From Paguma larvata (Eukaryota > Chordata > Mammalia > Carnivora > Viverridae): DNA of 64,000 bases. Below the pieces are notes generated by a model. The model ran no database searches. It was given only the letters and a program-made list of their open reading frames with translations, and was not told the DNA's origin. Shown here in pieces: positions 33,046-43,690 of the stretch; position 1 is the first letter of the stretch, and each line of letters opens with the position of its first letter. A program made the position numbers and the translations under genes. Location: the NCBI GenBank assembly GCA_030068075.1, contig CM057834.1, positions 90,227,119 to 90,291,118 on the forward strand, in the 5' to 3' direction.

Positions 33046-33779
33046 CAACCCTGAATGGCCTTGAAAATTCCTAAAGTGGAGGAAAAAGTGTTTTCAAACA
33101 TCGGATGCCTTGGACTTTTTAGGGTTTCCAGTGGGGATGTGCGCTTCCCCAGATCTGCCTGGTGAAGTTAAATGTGCATTTCTTTTACTTGGTCTGGTTC
33201 GAAAACCTGGCCAAGATACTTTGAAGCTCCCTGGATCAAGAGGCAGAATCTGCTCTTCCTCCACATCCCTCCCTCCTCCATTGGCCAGTAATTGTATCAG
33301 TCTTGGGATTTGCCTTGACTGATGAATGTGGTAGAAGTGACATCATGCTAGTTGCTGAGCGTGGACTCCTGAGGTCTTGTAGCTTCTGACTTGACTCTCT
33401 TGAGTCGCCACTGCTCCTTCGTAAGGATGCCTGGGCTCCACTACGAACAATGAATCGTCTGGGTGCAATCAGGTGAGACCAGCAACAGAGCCACCTAGTC
33501 AGCCCCCAGAACTGGGGGAAATCATACACTATTGTTTTTAAGTCCCAAAGTTACAGACTGGTTGGTCACACAAAGGAATACACTTGGCATAGTGCTCGTA
33601 GTCACTTAGGCAGGATCGTATGGAGGGAAACAGCTGACTGCCATTCAGGGTCATGGGCATAAATCAGGATTTAACCTAGATATGATTAAATGGAAATCCA
33701 AAGGTCATGGAATAATACATCATTCATGAAATGATAAAATACAGAAGGCACATTTCAGAGACCAAATGGCACTGATTAA
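33046..33779. other. Non-repetitive stretch, no gene seen
   Basis: No recognised repeat; a 97-codon minus-strand frame (33236-33529) has no family pattern. Confidence 0.4.
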
Positions 33780-33930
33780 ATCATTCCTTCAAAAATATTT
33801 AAGGGTCTACTTGCTACAGTATGCCTGGTGGGGAGGTAGATGAGGGGTACAGAGGTGAATGGGATGAGGCCTCAGGACTGTCACTGACTTCATGGAGTTG
33901 ATCGTTGAGTGTGTAGCTAGGAAAGGCCGT
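33780..33930 (-). mobile_element. L2 3' fragment
   Basis: ATCATTCCTTCAAAAATATT, a GTATGCCTGG segment, GACTTCATGGAGTTGATCG and GTAGCTAGGAAAGGCC match the reversed L2 end with CTCATGGAGCTTAC. Confidence 0.55.
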
Positions 33931-33952
33931 GGAGGTAGAAAGTATGGTTAAG

Positions 33953-34155
33953 GATAATAATGGCCATTGTTGATGGCCTAGCTCCTGCGTACTTAATGTC
34001 CCTATTTACACTTGACCATGAACAACCCTACATGGTAGGGATGATTCTTCTCCATGCTACACAGGAAGAAACTGGACCTTGTGATGGAGAAGCAGTCTGG
34101 CCAGGCTTACATAGCTGGAAAGGGGTGGGTAATACCACCAGCTGTGTCTGACTCT
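33953..34155 (-). repeat. MIR SINE
   Basis: GATAATAATGGCCATTG, CCCTACATGGTAGGGATGA, CACAGGAAGAAACTGG and GGCTTACATAGCTGGAAAGG follow reversed MIR order. Confidence 0.75.
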
Positions 34156-35499
34156 CAAGTTTATACTGTTTCTACCAAGTGTCTTATTTTCCCATTAATC
34201 CCTCACCCGACTCAGGTTAGAGGGCCAGTAGGTGGGGCTTTGGGGTTCCTCTCTGGGTTGGCAGTTGGCATTGGGAGGATTGATCTCGAATTGTTGAAAA
34301 TCACTGAGGAGATACAGCCCCCAATTCTCTCTGCCCAAGGAGAACCTAGATTCAGTGGAGAGGGGAAGGCCACATAAAACCATACCATTACAATTTTAGT
34401 CTGTGAAATCTCAAAAGACTCCTTCTCCCTGCCTAAACAGACTTTAATAGGGACTGCTCCCTCTTCCCCACCAAGATATTTCCTTGTTGTACCAGATTCT
34501 GGCACAGCCATGTGGATGTCAGCCACAAGGGGGAAGACCACTTACAGTCAGTGCCCTCAGCCTCTCCGGTCCCTCCTGGCCATGCTACCTGCTGTGGCTT
34601 CTACAGCTTGGACATGGCAGCCTGGTTCCACTCGCAGAGCTGGCACCTGGTGTCACAGCCAGTGGACGCTGCTGTAGCGGGGGTGTGAGCTAAGATTGAA
34701 ACAGGGTTTGCAGGTGGTTTGATTCTTGGGGAGACAAGAATGGCCAGGTGGCCATCCTGTGCTGAGAGGAAGGGTGTCATTCAGGGTCTGAGAGAACCTG
34801 TGACCGCTGTCTCCCGAGAGTCTGGCTGATAAGAGGGCCCGAGTGGGGAGGCCAAAATCAGCCTTTCAGGTAGGGATGCAGGCAGACAGCTCCGTATCCT
34901 GGGAGGCCAGGAATGGCTGTCCGCCCTGGGGGCCTCTGCTTTGGTGTGGGCAGCTTTCCACAGGAGACCCCTCTTGATGGCTTGGGGCTGGTGGCCATGC
35001 TCAAGCACCATCTCTGGTAGGGCAGGCCTCAGGGTTCAACAAGATTTGGCTTCCACACTTCACAAAATGGGGGTCCCTTCAAAGACAGTAGCTCCTTTTT
35101 GGTCCTCCCAGATTTAGGTTCTCTGAATCCTGGGACTTGAGGGCAGAATGTAACCACATGTCACTTACTTCTATCCAGACCAGACTTTGTCCTGACTGGT
35201 AATTAGGAAGATTTTGAAGTTAAAAAAAAAAATTGCTTTCCCCCGCCTGATGTGACCTTGCTCTTTGGTGGTGGCAAGCATGGGGCTGTGGATCCAGAAT
35301 ACCCACAGTGGGTAAGCAGGGGAAAGGTGGACCAGTCCAGTGGCTCAGTAGAGGACCTCCCACTAGAGAGGGGTGGCAGGCTCCCCCTGGACATTGCTGA
35401 CGGGCACCTTAACTGGACTGTCAGGCACATTCTGTTGGACCTCAGTAGAGGCCAAGGCCAAACCTCAAAATATGTTCTTTTCTCTTTTTAAATAATAGC
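34156..35499. other. Non-repetitive stretch, no gene seen
   Basis: 34480-35480 is moderately GC-rich with short open frames on both strands. None carries a recognisable domain or clean splice-site pair. An A11 run lies near 35222. Confidence 0.4.
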
Positions 35500-35700
35500 T
35501 ACTGTTCATTTTATTAGCAGTGGCTAACATTCCTCAGATATTTACTAGCATGCCAGAAATTGTGCCAGGTGGATTACCAAGATTATTTTCATTCTCACAA
35601 CACTGTGAAGTAGACGGTATCAGAACCCCTTTGGCACAGATGGTGACACAGAGGTGCAGAGACAGTAGAGAGCTTGTCCTCAGTCAAGTGCCTGGTGAGG
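35500..35700 (-). repeat. MIR SINE
   Basis: CAGTGGCTAACATTCCTCAG, GAAATTGTGCCAGGTGG, CTCACAACACTGTGAAGTAG and GTGACACAGAGGTGCAGAG follow reversed MIR order. Confidence 0.75.
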
Positions 35701-35799
35701 TGTGCACCTAAGGCCTGAGCACACCTCAGGAGCCGTGCCGCCTCCAACGGGTAGAGAAAAAACATGCGCAAGGTAGAAAATTTACAAAACGTAAGAGAA

Positions 35800-36830
35800 G
35801 AACAAATCATCTCAAATCTCTCTCTCCATTGGTAACTACCGCTAATATTTAATTATTAATAATTAATAAAAATAATAAAAGGTTACAAGACCTACTGATT
35901 GCTAGACTGCTTTTTAACGTTCCGCATTAGATTTTGAATGTTTTCCAGTATTAAATATATTCAACACCTTGATCTGTAATGGCTGCAAAGTATTTTATTA
36001 TAAAGGAATCTGTGGTTTGGAAAATCTCTCATTATTGGTGGTTTATAAATTTTGTTATAAAAAATACCATGATTAGCAGCTTGATGAATCTTTGCGTCCA
36101 CCTCAGAAGACTTGCGGAAGATAAACTCTTAGAAGTGGTGTTTCTACATCAAAAGGGAAATACATTGTAAAGGCTCTTGGTATTATTGAAAAGAACTCTT
36201 TCTAGAAGGTCTGTACTAATTTCCTTTCTTACTAGCAGAGCATAGAGTATCTACTTTACGACTCTTCCAACAGTGGATATTTTATTATTAATATTATTCT
36301 CTCATCTTCACCAGAGAAATTTTACAATCTTTGAACGCTAATGACATTGGACACTAGTGTTGTCAGCCACATGTGGTTCCATTGTGAACTGCCTTTATTT
36401 CAATATTTCTTATTGATTTGGATGAGCTCTTTATATATGAAGATATGGCATGAACCTTTTGTCCTAGGTTGTGGATATTTTGTCCATTTGCCATGTACTT
36501 TTATATTAATAGTTTCTTTTATGTAAAGAAGCTTTTTCTTTTCTTTTTTTTTTAACATTTATTTATTTTTGAGAGACAGAGCGAGACCAAGTACAAGCAG
36601 GGGAGTAGCAGATAGAGAGGGAGACACAGAATCAGAAGCAGGCTATAGGCACTGAGCTTTCAGCACAAAGCCCTACAATGGGGCTTGAACCCATGAACCG
36701 TGAGATCATGACCTGAGCTGAAGTTGGATGCTTAACTGACTGAACCACCCGGGCTCCCCTTTATGTAAAGAAGTTTTAAATTTCTAGGTAATCGCGTCTA
36801 CCAATCCTTGCCTTAACTGTTTTTCCTTTA
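35800..36830 (-). mobile_element. Ancient L1 3' region split by a SINE
   Basis: GGCTGCAAAGTATTTTATTA, CTTAGAAGTGGTGTTTCTAC, TTCTTATTGATTTGGATGAG, CTCTTTATATATGAAGATAT and CTTTTGTCCTAGGTTGTGG are reversed L1 landmarks. An AT-only stretch at 35848-35882 lies at its start. No coding capacity. Confidence 0.65.
36532..36759 (-). mobile_element. Carnivore SINE with perfect TSD, inside L1
   Basis: Full-length reverse copy ending CACCCGGGCTCCCC. TTTATGTAAAGAAG is duplicated exactly at 36518-36531 and 36760-36773, so the L1 reads through once the SINE is removed. Confidence 0.95.
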
Positions 36831-37145
36831 GTTCCATGGTGGATGATATGTATCTCTGTTTTTTTTTTTTTTAAATGATTCCTTTACTCATTTTTATGTC
36901 TTTCATGTGACAAATATTTGGGTGCCTATGCTGTACCTGGCCCATCATAGGCATTGGTGGTGTGTAAGCAGGATGGACAAATTTCCCACTTCTGGCTTTT
37001 TCCATCTACTTGAAATTCATTTTTAAGTACAGTGAGAAGAGAGGTTCTAGGAAGATGATCTTTCTTTGCAGGGTCGCCTGGAGCTTGACTGAGCTTCCGT
37101 GGTGGCTCTGCCTTTCACAGTAGGAAAGGGTTAAGAGGAAACATT

Positions 37146-37328
37146 TTTTTAATGTTTATTTTGAGAGAGTGTGAGAGGGGAGGGGCAGAGGGAGAGAAAG
37201 AATCCCAAGCAGGCTCCCTGCTGTCAGCACAGAGCCGGACGCGGACCCAAACTCCCGAAACATGAGATGATGATCTGAGGTGAAACCAAGAGTCAGTTGC
37301 TTAACCGACTGACACAGCCAGGCACCTC
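37146..37328 (-). mobile_element. Carnivore SINE, AAGAGT variant, diverged
   Basis: Reverse copy with a GAAACCAAGAGTCAGTTGC head and ACAGCCAGGCACCTC end. AAGAGGAAACATT before and AAGAGGTACATT after look like a TSD. Confidence 0.9.
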
Positions 37329-38690
37329 AAGAGGTACATTCTTTAGTTAAGGACAGAACTTTAAGGCTCAAACCAAAATGGCTTTCTGCCTTAATGGAAT
37401 ATCTGCTATGAAGAGGTCAGTGTCCCTTGACTCATTCTGACTGTAAAATCCCAGACCCCTTGCTACAGCCCAGTGAATCATGCAAGGGCCACTGAGGCCG
37501 TCCTTCCTGAAATTGGTCCCCTTAGGTAGGCTTGTGCCCTCATCCAGAACAGACCTGAGGCTTTGCTCTAACTGTTAGAGTTACTGGTTGGCTGCTTTTG
37601 CGTAATAGATCCTGCAGAGGTGGCTTGGTATGGACAAGAAAACTTGACTCGACCCCCTGAGTTACTGCTGTCCCTGAAGCCGATGCCACAGCACCTTCCT
37701 TGTTCAGTCTTGAGGCAGTGGCCCCTTCACATGAGTTTGCAAGTAAATACCAGCTGCTTTCTCCACGGGAGGTGACAGGCCCAGGACCCACAGTGACTGT
37801 TGGACAGTTACAGGTCTACTTACTTGCTAGTTACCTGAACCTGGGTTCCTTGGCCCCTGGAATACAGCCGTTGACTTTTCTGGCTGTGGTTAGAAAAGGA
37901 GAACAGAGGTTTGATTTCCTGGCTATCGCCCTAACTTGGCCAATGCGTGGAGGATTCCTAGGACAATGTAGTAGGTGTCCAGGACTGAAAACAGGGCTGA
38001 TATGGAAAGCAAGAATCAGGACACTGGGATTCCTGGCAGAAGATTTGGACAAAGAATTCTGAAAGGCAACTTCTCATGATACAAGGACAAAGATCATGGA
38101 GCCCTTGTAGCCCTGACTGGGATCTGGCTAAGAGCTCTTGGTAATTGGATCCTTGGTAATTGTTTCTGTTTTCTTCTCTGAGTAGCCTGCTCTGTAGGGA
38201 AGGGGCTTCTCCGTGTCAGGGCAGGCCATCAGTCCCTGGTGGAAGGACAATACACCATGCCGTGCTGTATACTGGTTCTCAAGAAACACTATCACTCTTG
38301 ACTTATAGTACTTGCCAATTTCCATGGTCTAAATATTACCCCCATGGCTCATGTCGAGCTACCAACAGTTTAACCACTGGCTCACAAAATTGCCTCCTGG
38401 GAGCTGTCAGTAGAGGGCTCTAGGATGTCACTGGCAGCACCCTCACCCTTCCAGGGGGCTTGGTGCCCACCTCTGAAGGAGAGCCTGCGTTTGCCTGACC
38501 TGGGTTCAGCCAGGTATCTGAGGTGCCAATGGTCCTGGTAACCTGCTGGCTGTTGAGAGAGGTCTCAGTTTCTTCCCCGGGTGGTCATTTTCTTTGCCAG
38601 CTTCAGAGCGTGACTCCTGGCTTGATCCATCTTAAATCTGGAGTGACCCACTTTCAGTGGCTCCCGTAGACAGTTGAGCTCATCCTGTAT
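37329..38690. other. Non-repetitive stretch, no gene seen
   Basis: No gene recognised. 38300-38425 (CCATGGTCTAAATATTACCC to CTCCTGGGAGCTGTCAG) has the flavour of an old dispersed element that I cannot name. Confidence 0.4.
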
Positions 38691-38692
38691 TT

Positions 38693-38855
38693 CTGGCAGA
38701 GTACTGCAGATCTTCTCCAGGGCACTGACGAGCTGGGTGACCTCAGGAAGATCGCTGACCCTCCTTGGGCCTCAGTGTCCTTACCTGTAAAATGATGGGG
38801 TTGGGATGGATGATTTCTTAAGGTCTCTTGCAGCCCTAACATGCCATGATTTTAA
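38693..38855 (+). repeat. MIR-family SINE
   Basis: GACGAGCTGGGTGACCTCAG, GGGCCTCAGTGTCCTTACC, TGTAAAATGATGGGGTTGG and ATGATTTCTTAAGGTCTC fit the MIR3-like core and tail. Confidence 0.75.
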
Positions 38856-39324
38856 GAGTCTTTAAACGACAGCAATATTTATAGTAAATGATCTTCCAGT
38901 TCAGGCGGGCTCATAATCTGTGTGAAGCAGAGAAGAACATGCAAAGTCATCTGGGGAAGAAATGTTATTTTTGAGCACCATCGATGCTAGTCATAAAACA
39001 CAAATTCCAAAACGAAAGGGATCGGGCCACATTTCTTAGGTACAAAAGACTGACACCTTGAAAAACGATGGGGTTAATAGATTCAGCTATGATGTTCCCT
39101 GTGGTTCCAGCTCCCGAAGAAAGGTCCTCCTGGGAAATCAACAGGAACTCTTTTAGACAGATCAACTCTAAATTATGGGGGGATTATCCGGGTTAAATCT
39201 TGCTTTCATGCCTTTTGACTGCATCTATTCTGCTTAATTACTTACTTGGTCGGCATCTCAGATTTCCTCTATTTTCGTGTAGCCTGCAGGGAATCCCTCT
39301 GATGAGATAGGGTGCTATCGTGCA

Positions 39325-39440
39325 AAAGCCATGGATTAGCAATCAGGAGACCCAATTTCCAACTGGTGGTAAGACTCTAACAGATGATTTCTCCCCTCTG
39401 GGTCTCAGATGCGTTTATTGAAAAATGAAGGATGTGGGAT
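39325..39440 (+). repeat. MIR-family fragment
   Basis: GATTAGCAATCAGGAGACCC, CTCTGGGTCTCAGATGCG and AAAAATGAAGGATGTGGG follow MIR order; diverged. Confidence 0.5.
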
Positions 39441-40049
39441 AGATCAGGGATTCACAGCCAGAGGGCATTTCAGGATGTCGCTGACATTATCTGCCCTTGG
39501 TTCAGACAGGTGCATTTGGGGCTCAGGTCTGCTGCACCTGGCTTTGTTTTCTGGGACTAATGGACTCCCCCAGGCAGGTTCCTCTCTCAGCATTGGAGAA
39601 GTAGAGACACAGTGCCTCCCTTCTGGAGGCCGAGACTGAATTGAGTCTCGCTGTCCCTTCTGCCCACACCACACCGGCCAAGGCAAGTGACATGGCCACG
39701 CTGGATGCCCTTGGGGCAGGAGTGTATGCTTCTCTTCTCCTGGGACAAACTGCGAAGTCACATGGTGACCTTGGGAATAGGAAGGGGTGAAGATGGGAAC
39801 AGTATGCAGCCTCCCAGAGAGGGCCTCTCATCCGTCATTTTATAGCACAGCTCCAAGATAAGAAACAGAGTAAAGCTGGTCTCCTCCCGGCCCCCATATA
39901 ACACCTATGCAAATAAGATACCCAACAACGAGAATAATAGTGACCACGCACAGAGGTCTGGGAGCCTCTGGAATAAATGCTGCTTACTTATCTGGGTGGC
40001 TGGAGGTCAGGTCCTGTAGCCGGTAGTCTTATTTGAAAATAGTTTTAGT
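39441..40049. other. Non-repetitive stretch
   Basis: GACAAACTGCGAAGTCACATG near 39746 resembles the end of the LTR-like element at 46030-46480 but is too short to call. No gene seen. Confidence 0.4.
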
Positions 40050-40195
40050 TGTGCAAAGCCTCAGCTCCACCTCTGTGAAATGGGGCTAGTAACCTCAGTC
40101 TGTGTCCTCAAAGGGTGGCCGTGAGAACTGGGTGAAGGAAAGAGCTGCGATGCTTCAAGCATGATGCTTGACCCATAATGGGTGTTGGGAAGACA
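40050..40195 (+). repeat. MIR SINE fragment
   Basis: GCAAAGCCTCAGCTCCACC, TCTGTGAAATGGGGCTAG, GGTGGCCGTGAGAACTGG and GATGCTTGACCCATAATG follow the MIR 3' half. Confidence 0.65.
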
Positions 40196-40514
40196 TTCGT
40201 TTCTCTTTCTTGCCAGTCTTTGAGCCTATTTCCTTCTGGTTGGATTATTTGATCAGCCTCCTCTCGATGCCGCTGCCACCCTGCCTTCGAATTCCCTCCT
40301 AATGGCCCTGCTTTTTCCTGTCCCTGTGCCTTTGATGGCGCACTCTGCCCTGCTTGGTGCATTCTCTCTTCTCTCTGCAAAAGTAGTATTTTTTCTTTAT
40401 GGCTAGCACAAGTCCCACTTTCTTTTGCTAACAGACATCAGCTCACAACAAACTCTTTCTCTTTACCATTTGGTATTTAACCTTGTGTGGCCTCCTGTTG
40501 CCAATTGATGTCTG

Positions 40515-40612
40515 CTGAAAGTTCAAGGACAGAATCCATGACTGACCCATCTCTGTATGTCTTATACCAGCCCTTTGCAAAGAATACAGTAGGTGCTTAG
40601 TATTTGTTGAAA
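40515..40612 (+). mobile_element. L2 3' end
   Basis: GTTCAAGGACAGAATCCATG, CCAGCCCTTTGCAAAG and AGTAGGTGCTTAGTATTTG-TTGAAAG match the L2 terminus. 40613-40910 holds nothing recognisable. Confidence 0.6.
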
Positions 40613-40910
40613 GACCAGAAGAAACCGTCTGCTCTTCAAAGCCGTCACCTTTATCTGTGTGATGTGACTGAGACCAGGAGACCAGCAGGAGGAACAGGCC
40701 TCATGGGGACTCAGATAGGAGGCCAGGATCGGTGGGGGGAGGGTCTCTGCCCTGAGCCTGGTCCTGGGTCATGTGGTCTCAGGAGAAGCTCCAGAACGCT
40801 GGGACTCACTGATAAGCCACTGGGCTGATGACTGGCCAGCTGTCTGGCCACTGTTTAGACACAGAGTTTGACCCCCTCCTGGACCATGGGCCAAAGGAAC
40901 AGGGCTTTAT

Positions 40911-41159
40911 TTATAAAATTTTTATCTTTAATGTTTATTTTTGAGCATGAAAGAGAGAGAGAGAGAGAGAGTGTGCATGTGCAAGAGAGGGAGATGGAGT
41001 GCAAGCAGGGGAGGGACAGAGAGAGAGAGGGAAACACAAAATCTGAAGCAGGCTCCAGGCTCTGAGCTGTCAGCACAGAGCCCAACGTGGGAACCGCAGA
41101 GATCATGACCTGAGCTGAAGCCACCTGATGCTTAACTGACTGAGCCACCCAGGCGCCCC
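40911..41159 (-). mobile_element. Carnivore SINE with TSD
   Basis: Reverse copy with an (AG)n/TG tract, head ending GAGCCACCCAGGCGCCCC and a small deletion after CCCAACGTGGGAACC. AGGAACAGGGCTTTAT (40895-40910) and AGGAACAAGCCTTTAT (41160-41175) form the TSD. Confidence 0.93.
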
Positions 41160-41599
41160 AGGAACAAGCCTTTATAGTTCACTCTTGTCTGGGGTGGAGT
41201 TGTCAGTGCCTTCTTGGGTAACAGTTGCTTTTCTGCTTCACAAAATTTCATTCTGTGGCTGACCTCTTCACTGTCCTTGTCTTGAGTTAGGGAGCTTTGA
41301 GAGATTGAAGGTTAATTGGAGATTTAGGACTTAAAAAGGGTGGAGGTGGAGAGGACAAGAGAAAGGAGGGAAGAGTTTGGGTACTGTTTTTGTACCTTCT
41401 GTGAATTAAAGATATCTGTGTCCCTTGCTCTTCCCCATCGCAGGAAGTGTCGTCTCCGTGCACCCAGTGGCTCAGGTGAAAATCCCAGGAGTGCTTTTCA
41501 GCACTTCCTTCCCCTCTCTGAGCCCACCTGTGGTCTGTCCCACGTTTCCTCCGTGTTCTGTCCCTCATCCGATCACTATCCTCCTCACGTCTCTCCAGG
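41160..41599. other. Non-repetitive stretch
   Basis: Purine-rich 41330-41375 (GGAGGTGGAGAGGACAAG). No gene seen. Confidence 0.4.
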
Positions 41600-41762
41600 C
41601 CTCCCATTATGACTTTCTCATTGCAGCTGCCCCTGTTGCCCCCCTACAATCTGTCTTCTACCTTAGCCAGAGTGAGGACTTCAAACGCTAAGTAAAATCA
41701 TGTTATTCTCCTCAAAACACTCATGGCCTCCAGTTTCACAGGCTACAAACTGCAAACTCCTC

Positions 41763-42719
41763 GCCATGAAACAATATGGTGGTTCCTCAGAAAGAGAAAC
41801 CTAGACTTACCATATAATCCAGCAGTTCCACTTTTGGGTATGTGAAGTGAATTGTATGCCTCAGATAAGCTGAGGCATAATAAAAATTTTAAGAGTTGGA
41901 GCAAAAGTCGAATTGGGCAGGTGCCAATTAGGATGGTTAGAAGCAATCCAATGATGGGACCTAAGGGAAGGACTTTTACAGAGAAGAGGTGGAAACAAAG
42001 CCAAGGACATTCTTTGATTGGTTATAGCTTGAGTGTGTTCATTATTTGGGAAAGCCTAGTTGGCTGTTTGGGTTGTCCTTAGGTTTTGGTTTATTGAGGC
42101 GTTACAGACTTATGTGTTGGTTTGCTTACTTAGGCTACTAAGGCGTCAAAGCCACCTTGGTCTAATGACCTCCATGTTTAATTACTTAATGACCCAAAGG
42201 AATTGGAAGTAAGGTCTCCAAGATATTTGCACATCCATGTTCATAGCAGCACTGTTCACAATAGCCAAAAGGTGGCAGCCATGTTAAGGGTCCATTGGTA
42301 GATGAACGTATACACAAAATGTGGCATATTCTCAGCGTGGGATGTTACTCAGCCTTAAAAAAGGAGATCTTGTTGCATGCTATAGTTTGGATGAATCTTG
42401 AGGACATTATGCTAATGCGAAATAAGCCAGTCACAAAAGGACAAATACTGTATGGTTTTCCATTTACATGAGGTTTATAGAGTAGTCAAATTCCTAGAGA
42501 CAGAAGGTTGAAAAACAGTAGTTGCTTGGGGCTGGGGGGAATGGGGAATTGTTGTTTAATGGGTACAGAGTTTCAGTTCTGCAAAGTGAAAAGTTCTGGA
42601 GATGGATGGTGGTGGTTGTACAACAGTGTGGATGAATGAAACACTACCAAACTATGAGCTTAGAAATGGTGGAGATGGTAAATCTTACGTTAGGTGGAAC
42701 TTGACAATTAAAAAATCCA
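41763..42719 (+). mobile_element. L1 (L1MB-type) 3' end, itself interrupted
   Basis: AACAATATGGTGGTTCCTC, TTACCATATAATCCAGCAG, then after an insert ATTTGCACATCCATGTTC, ATAGCCAAAAGGTGGCAG, ACTCAGCCTTAAAAAAGG, CACAAAAGGACAAATACTG, GTTTAATGGGTACAGAG and GAGATGGATGGTGGTGG, ending in a short A tail. This is the only plus-strand L1 here. Confidence 0.85.
41838..42184. repeat. Unidentified LTR-like insertion within L1
   Basis: About 347 bases sit between L1 TTTTGGGTATGTG and GACCCAAAGGAATTGG, which are adjacent in intact L1 (TGGGTATATACCCAAAAG). The insert has TGCCAATTAGGATGG, CAATCCAATGATGGGACC, TTGATTGGTTATAGC and AGTTGGCTGTTTGGG. It resembles an ERVL-class solo LTR, but I cannot name the family. 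No coding sequence. Confidence 0.5.
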
Positions 42720-42879
42720 GGGATGCGTAGGTGGCTCAGTCAGTTGAGCATTTGACTTTTGATTTGGGCTCAGGTCATAATCTCACGGTTCAGGAGATCG
42801 AGCCCCACATTGGGCTCTATGCTGACCGTGTGGAGCTTGCTTGGAATTCTCTCTCCTCTCTCTGTCCCTCTCCCTCTCA

Positions 42880-42914
<35 letters not shown>

Positions 42915-42948
42915 AAATTAATACACTTAAAAGATTAAATAAAAAAAT
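42720..42948 (+). mobile_element. Carnivore SINE at the L1 3' junction
   Basis: Forward copy: GATGCGTAGGTGGCTCAG, GGAGATCGAGCCCCAC, a long CT tract (42885-42910) and AAATAAATTAATAC. AAATCCAG before and AAATCCAAG after suggest a short TSD. Confidence 0.9.
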
Positions 42949-43534
42949 AAATCCAAGCTGCCCATGATTTGCTAGTCTCTACTTGATCTGGACTCTGCAA
43001 TCTTAAGCCTCCTCCCGCTGGGCCCCTCCTCCACGTGGTCCCTGTACCAGTCTGCTTTCTCTTTGTTGGCTCGTACTTCTAGTCTCCGAGAAGGGAAGTT
43101 GCGTGTCTGCCATCTTCTCATGGGCCGGGCTACACTCCAGTGTCTCCTCCTACTCCTCCTTTTCTCCCCCGGTACTCCTTATAACATGACCATATGCCTC
43201 CTTTATGAGCCATCAGAGTACTTACTCTGCACATTAAGTTTTGTCTAACTCCCCAACCTGTTGTTTTGACTTGTCTACCCCAGTGATGGGAAGGCTTCTT
43301 TACCCCAGGAACAAGGCTCATGCTCGCTAACTGTTCAGCAGTGTTCTCTGCTGCATGTTTCCAGTTGATGGTTCAGAGGACATGTGCTCTCCGTGGCTTT
43401 CCTGGTTGTGGGTCTGAGTGACACTGAACCAGTCATGATCTCTGGGCCGGGTTGCTTGTGTTCAGTGATAGAAACTGGCCGGATGTGGGATTAACAAAAT
43501 TAATTAGCCCTTCCAGGGATTAAATTATTAACCT

Positions 43535-43690
43535 TGAACTCAACATATTTTTATTGGATTTCTCTTTTGCTTGAGGCATTAGGGAAGGGGAAGAGAGTTA
43601 TAAAGATGAACAAGACCTAGGGTGTGTCTCAAAGACCTTCTAGTCTGACAAGATTAACTAAGACCGTGGTGAATAGTAAGAGGTGGTGTG
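43535..43690 (-). mobile_element. L2 3' fragment
   Basis: CTCAACATATTTTTATTGG, TTGAGGCATTAGGGAAGGG, ATAAAGATGAACAAGACC and AGACCTTCTAGTCTGACAAG match the reversed L2 end. Confidence 0.6.

Larger units (their letters stand above)
41600..43260 (+). mobile_element. L2 segment split by a 1.2-kb L1 + SINE stack
   Basis: Left part has CAGAGTGAGGACTTCAAACG, ATCATGTTATTCTCCTCAAA and CACTCATGGCCTCCAG. Right part, from about 42949, has AATCCAAGCTGCCCATG, GATCTGGACTCTGC and CTGCTTTCTCTTTGTTGG. These are consecutive stretches of L2 ORF2, so the intervening DNA arrived later. Confidence 0.6.

Noticed and set aside
38213..38230. 18-bp match GTGTCAGGGCAGGCCATC shared with 57653-57670
   Set aside because: Flanks do not extend the match, so chance or a fragment of an unseen repeat is as likely as duplication.
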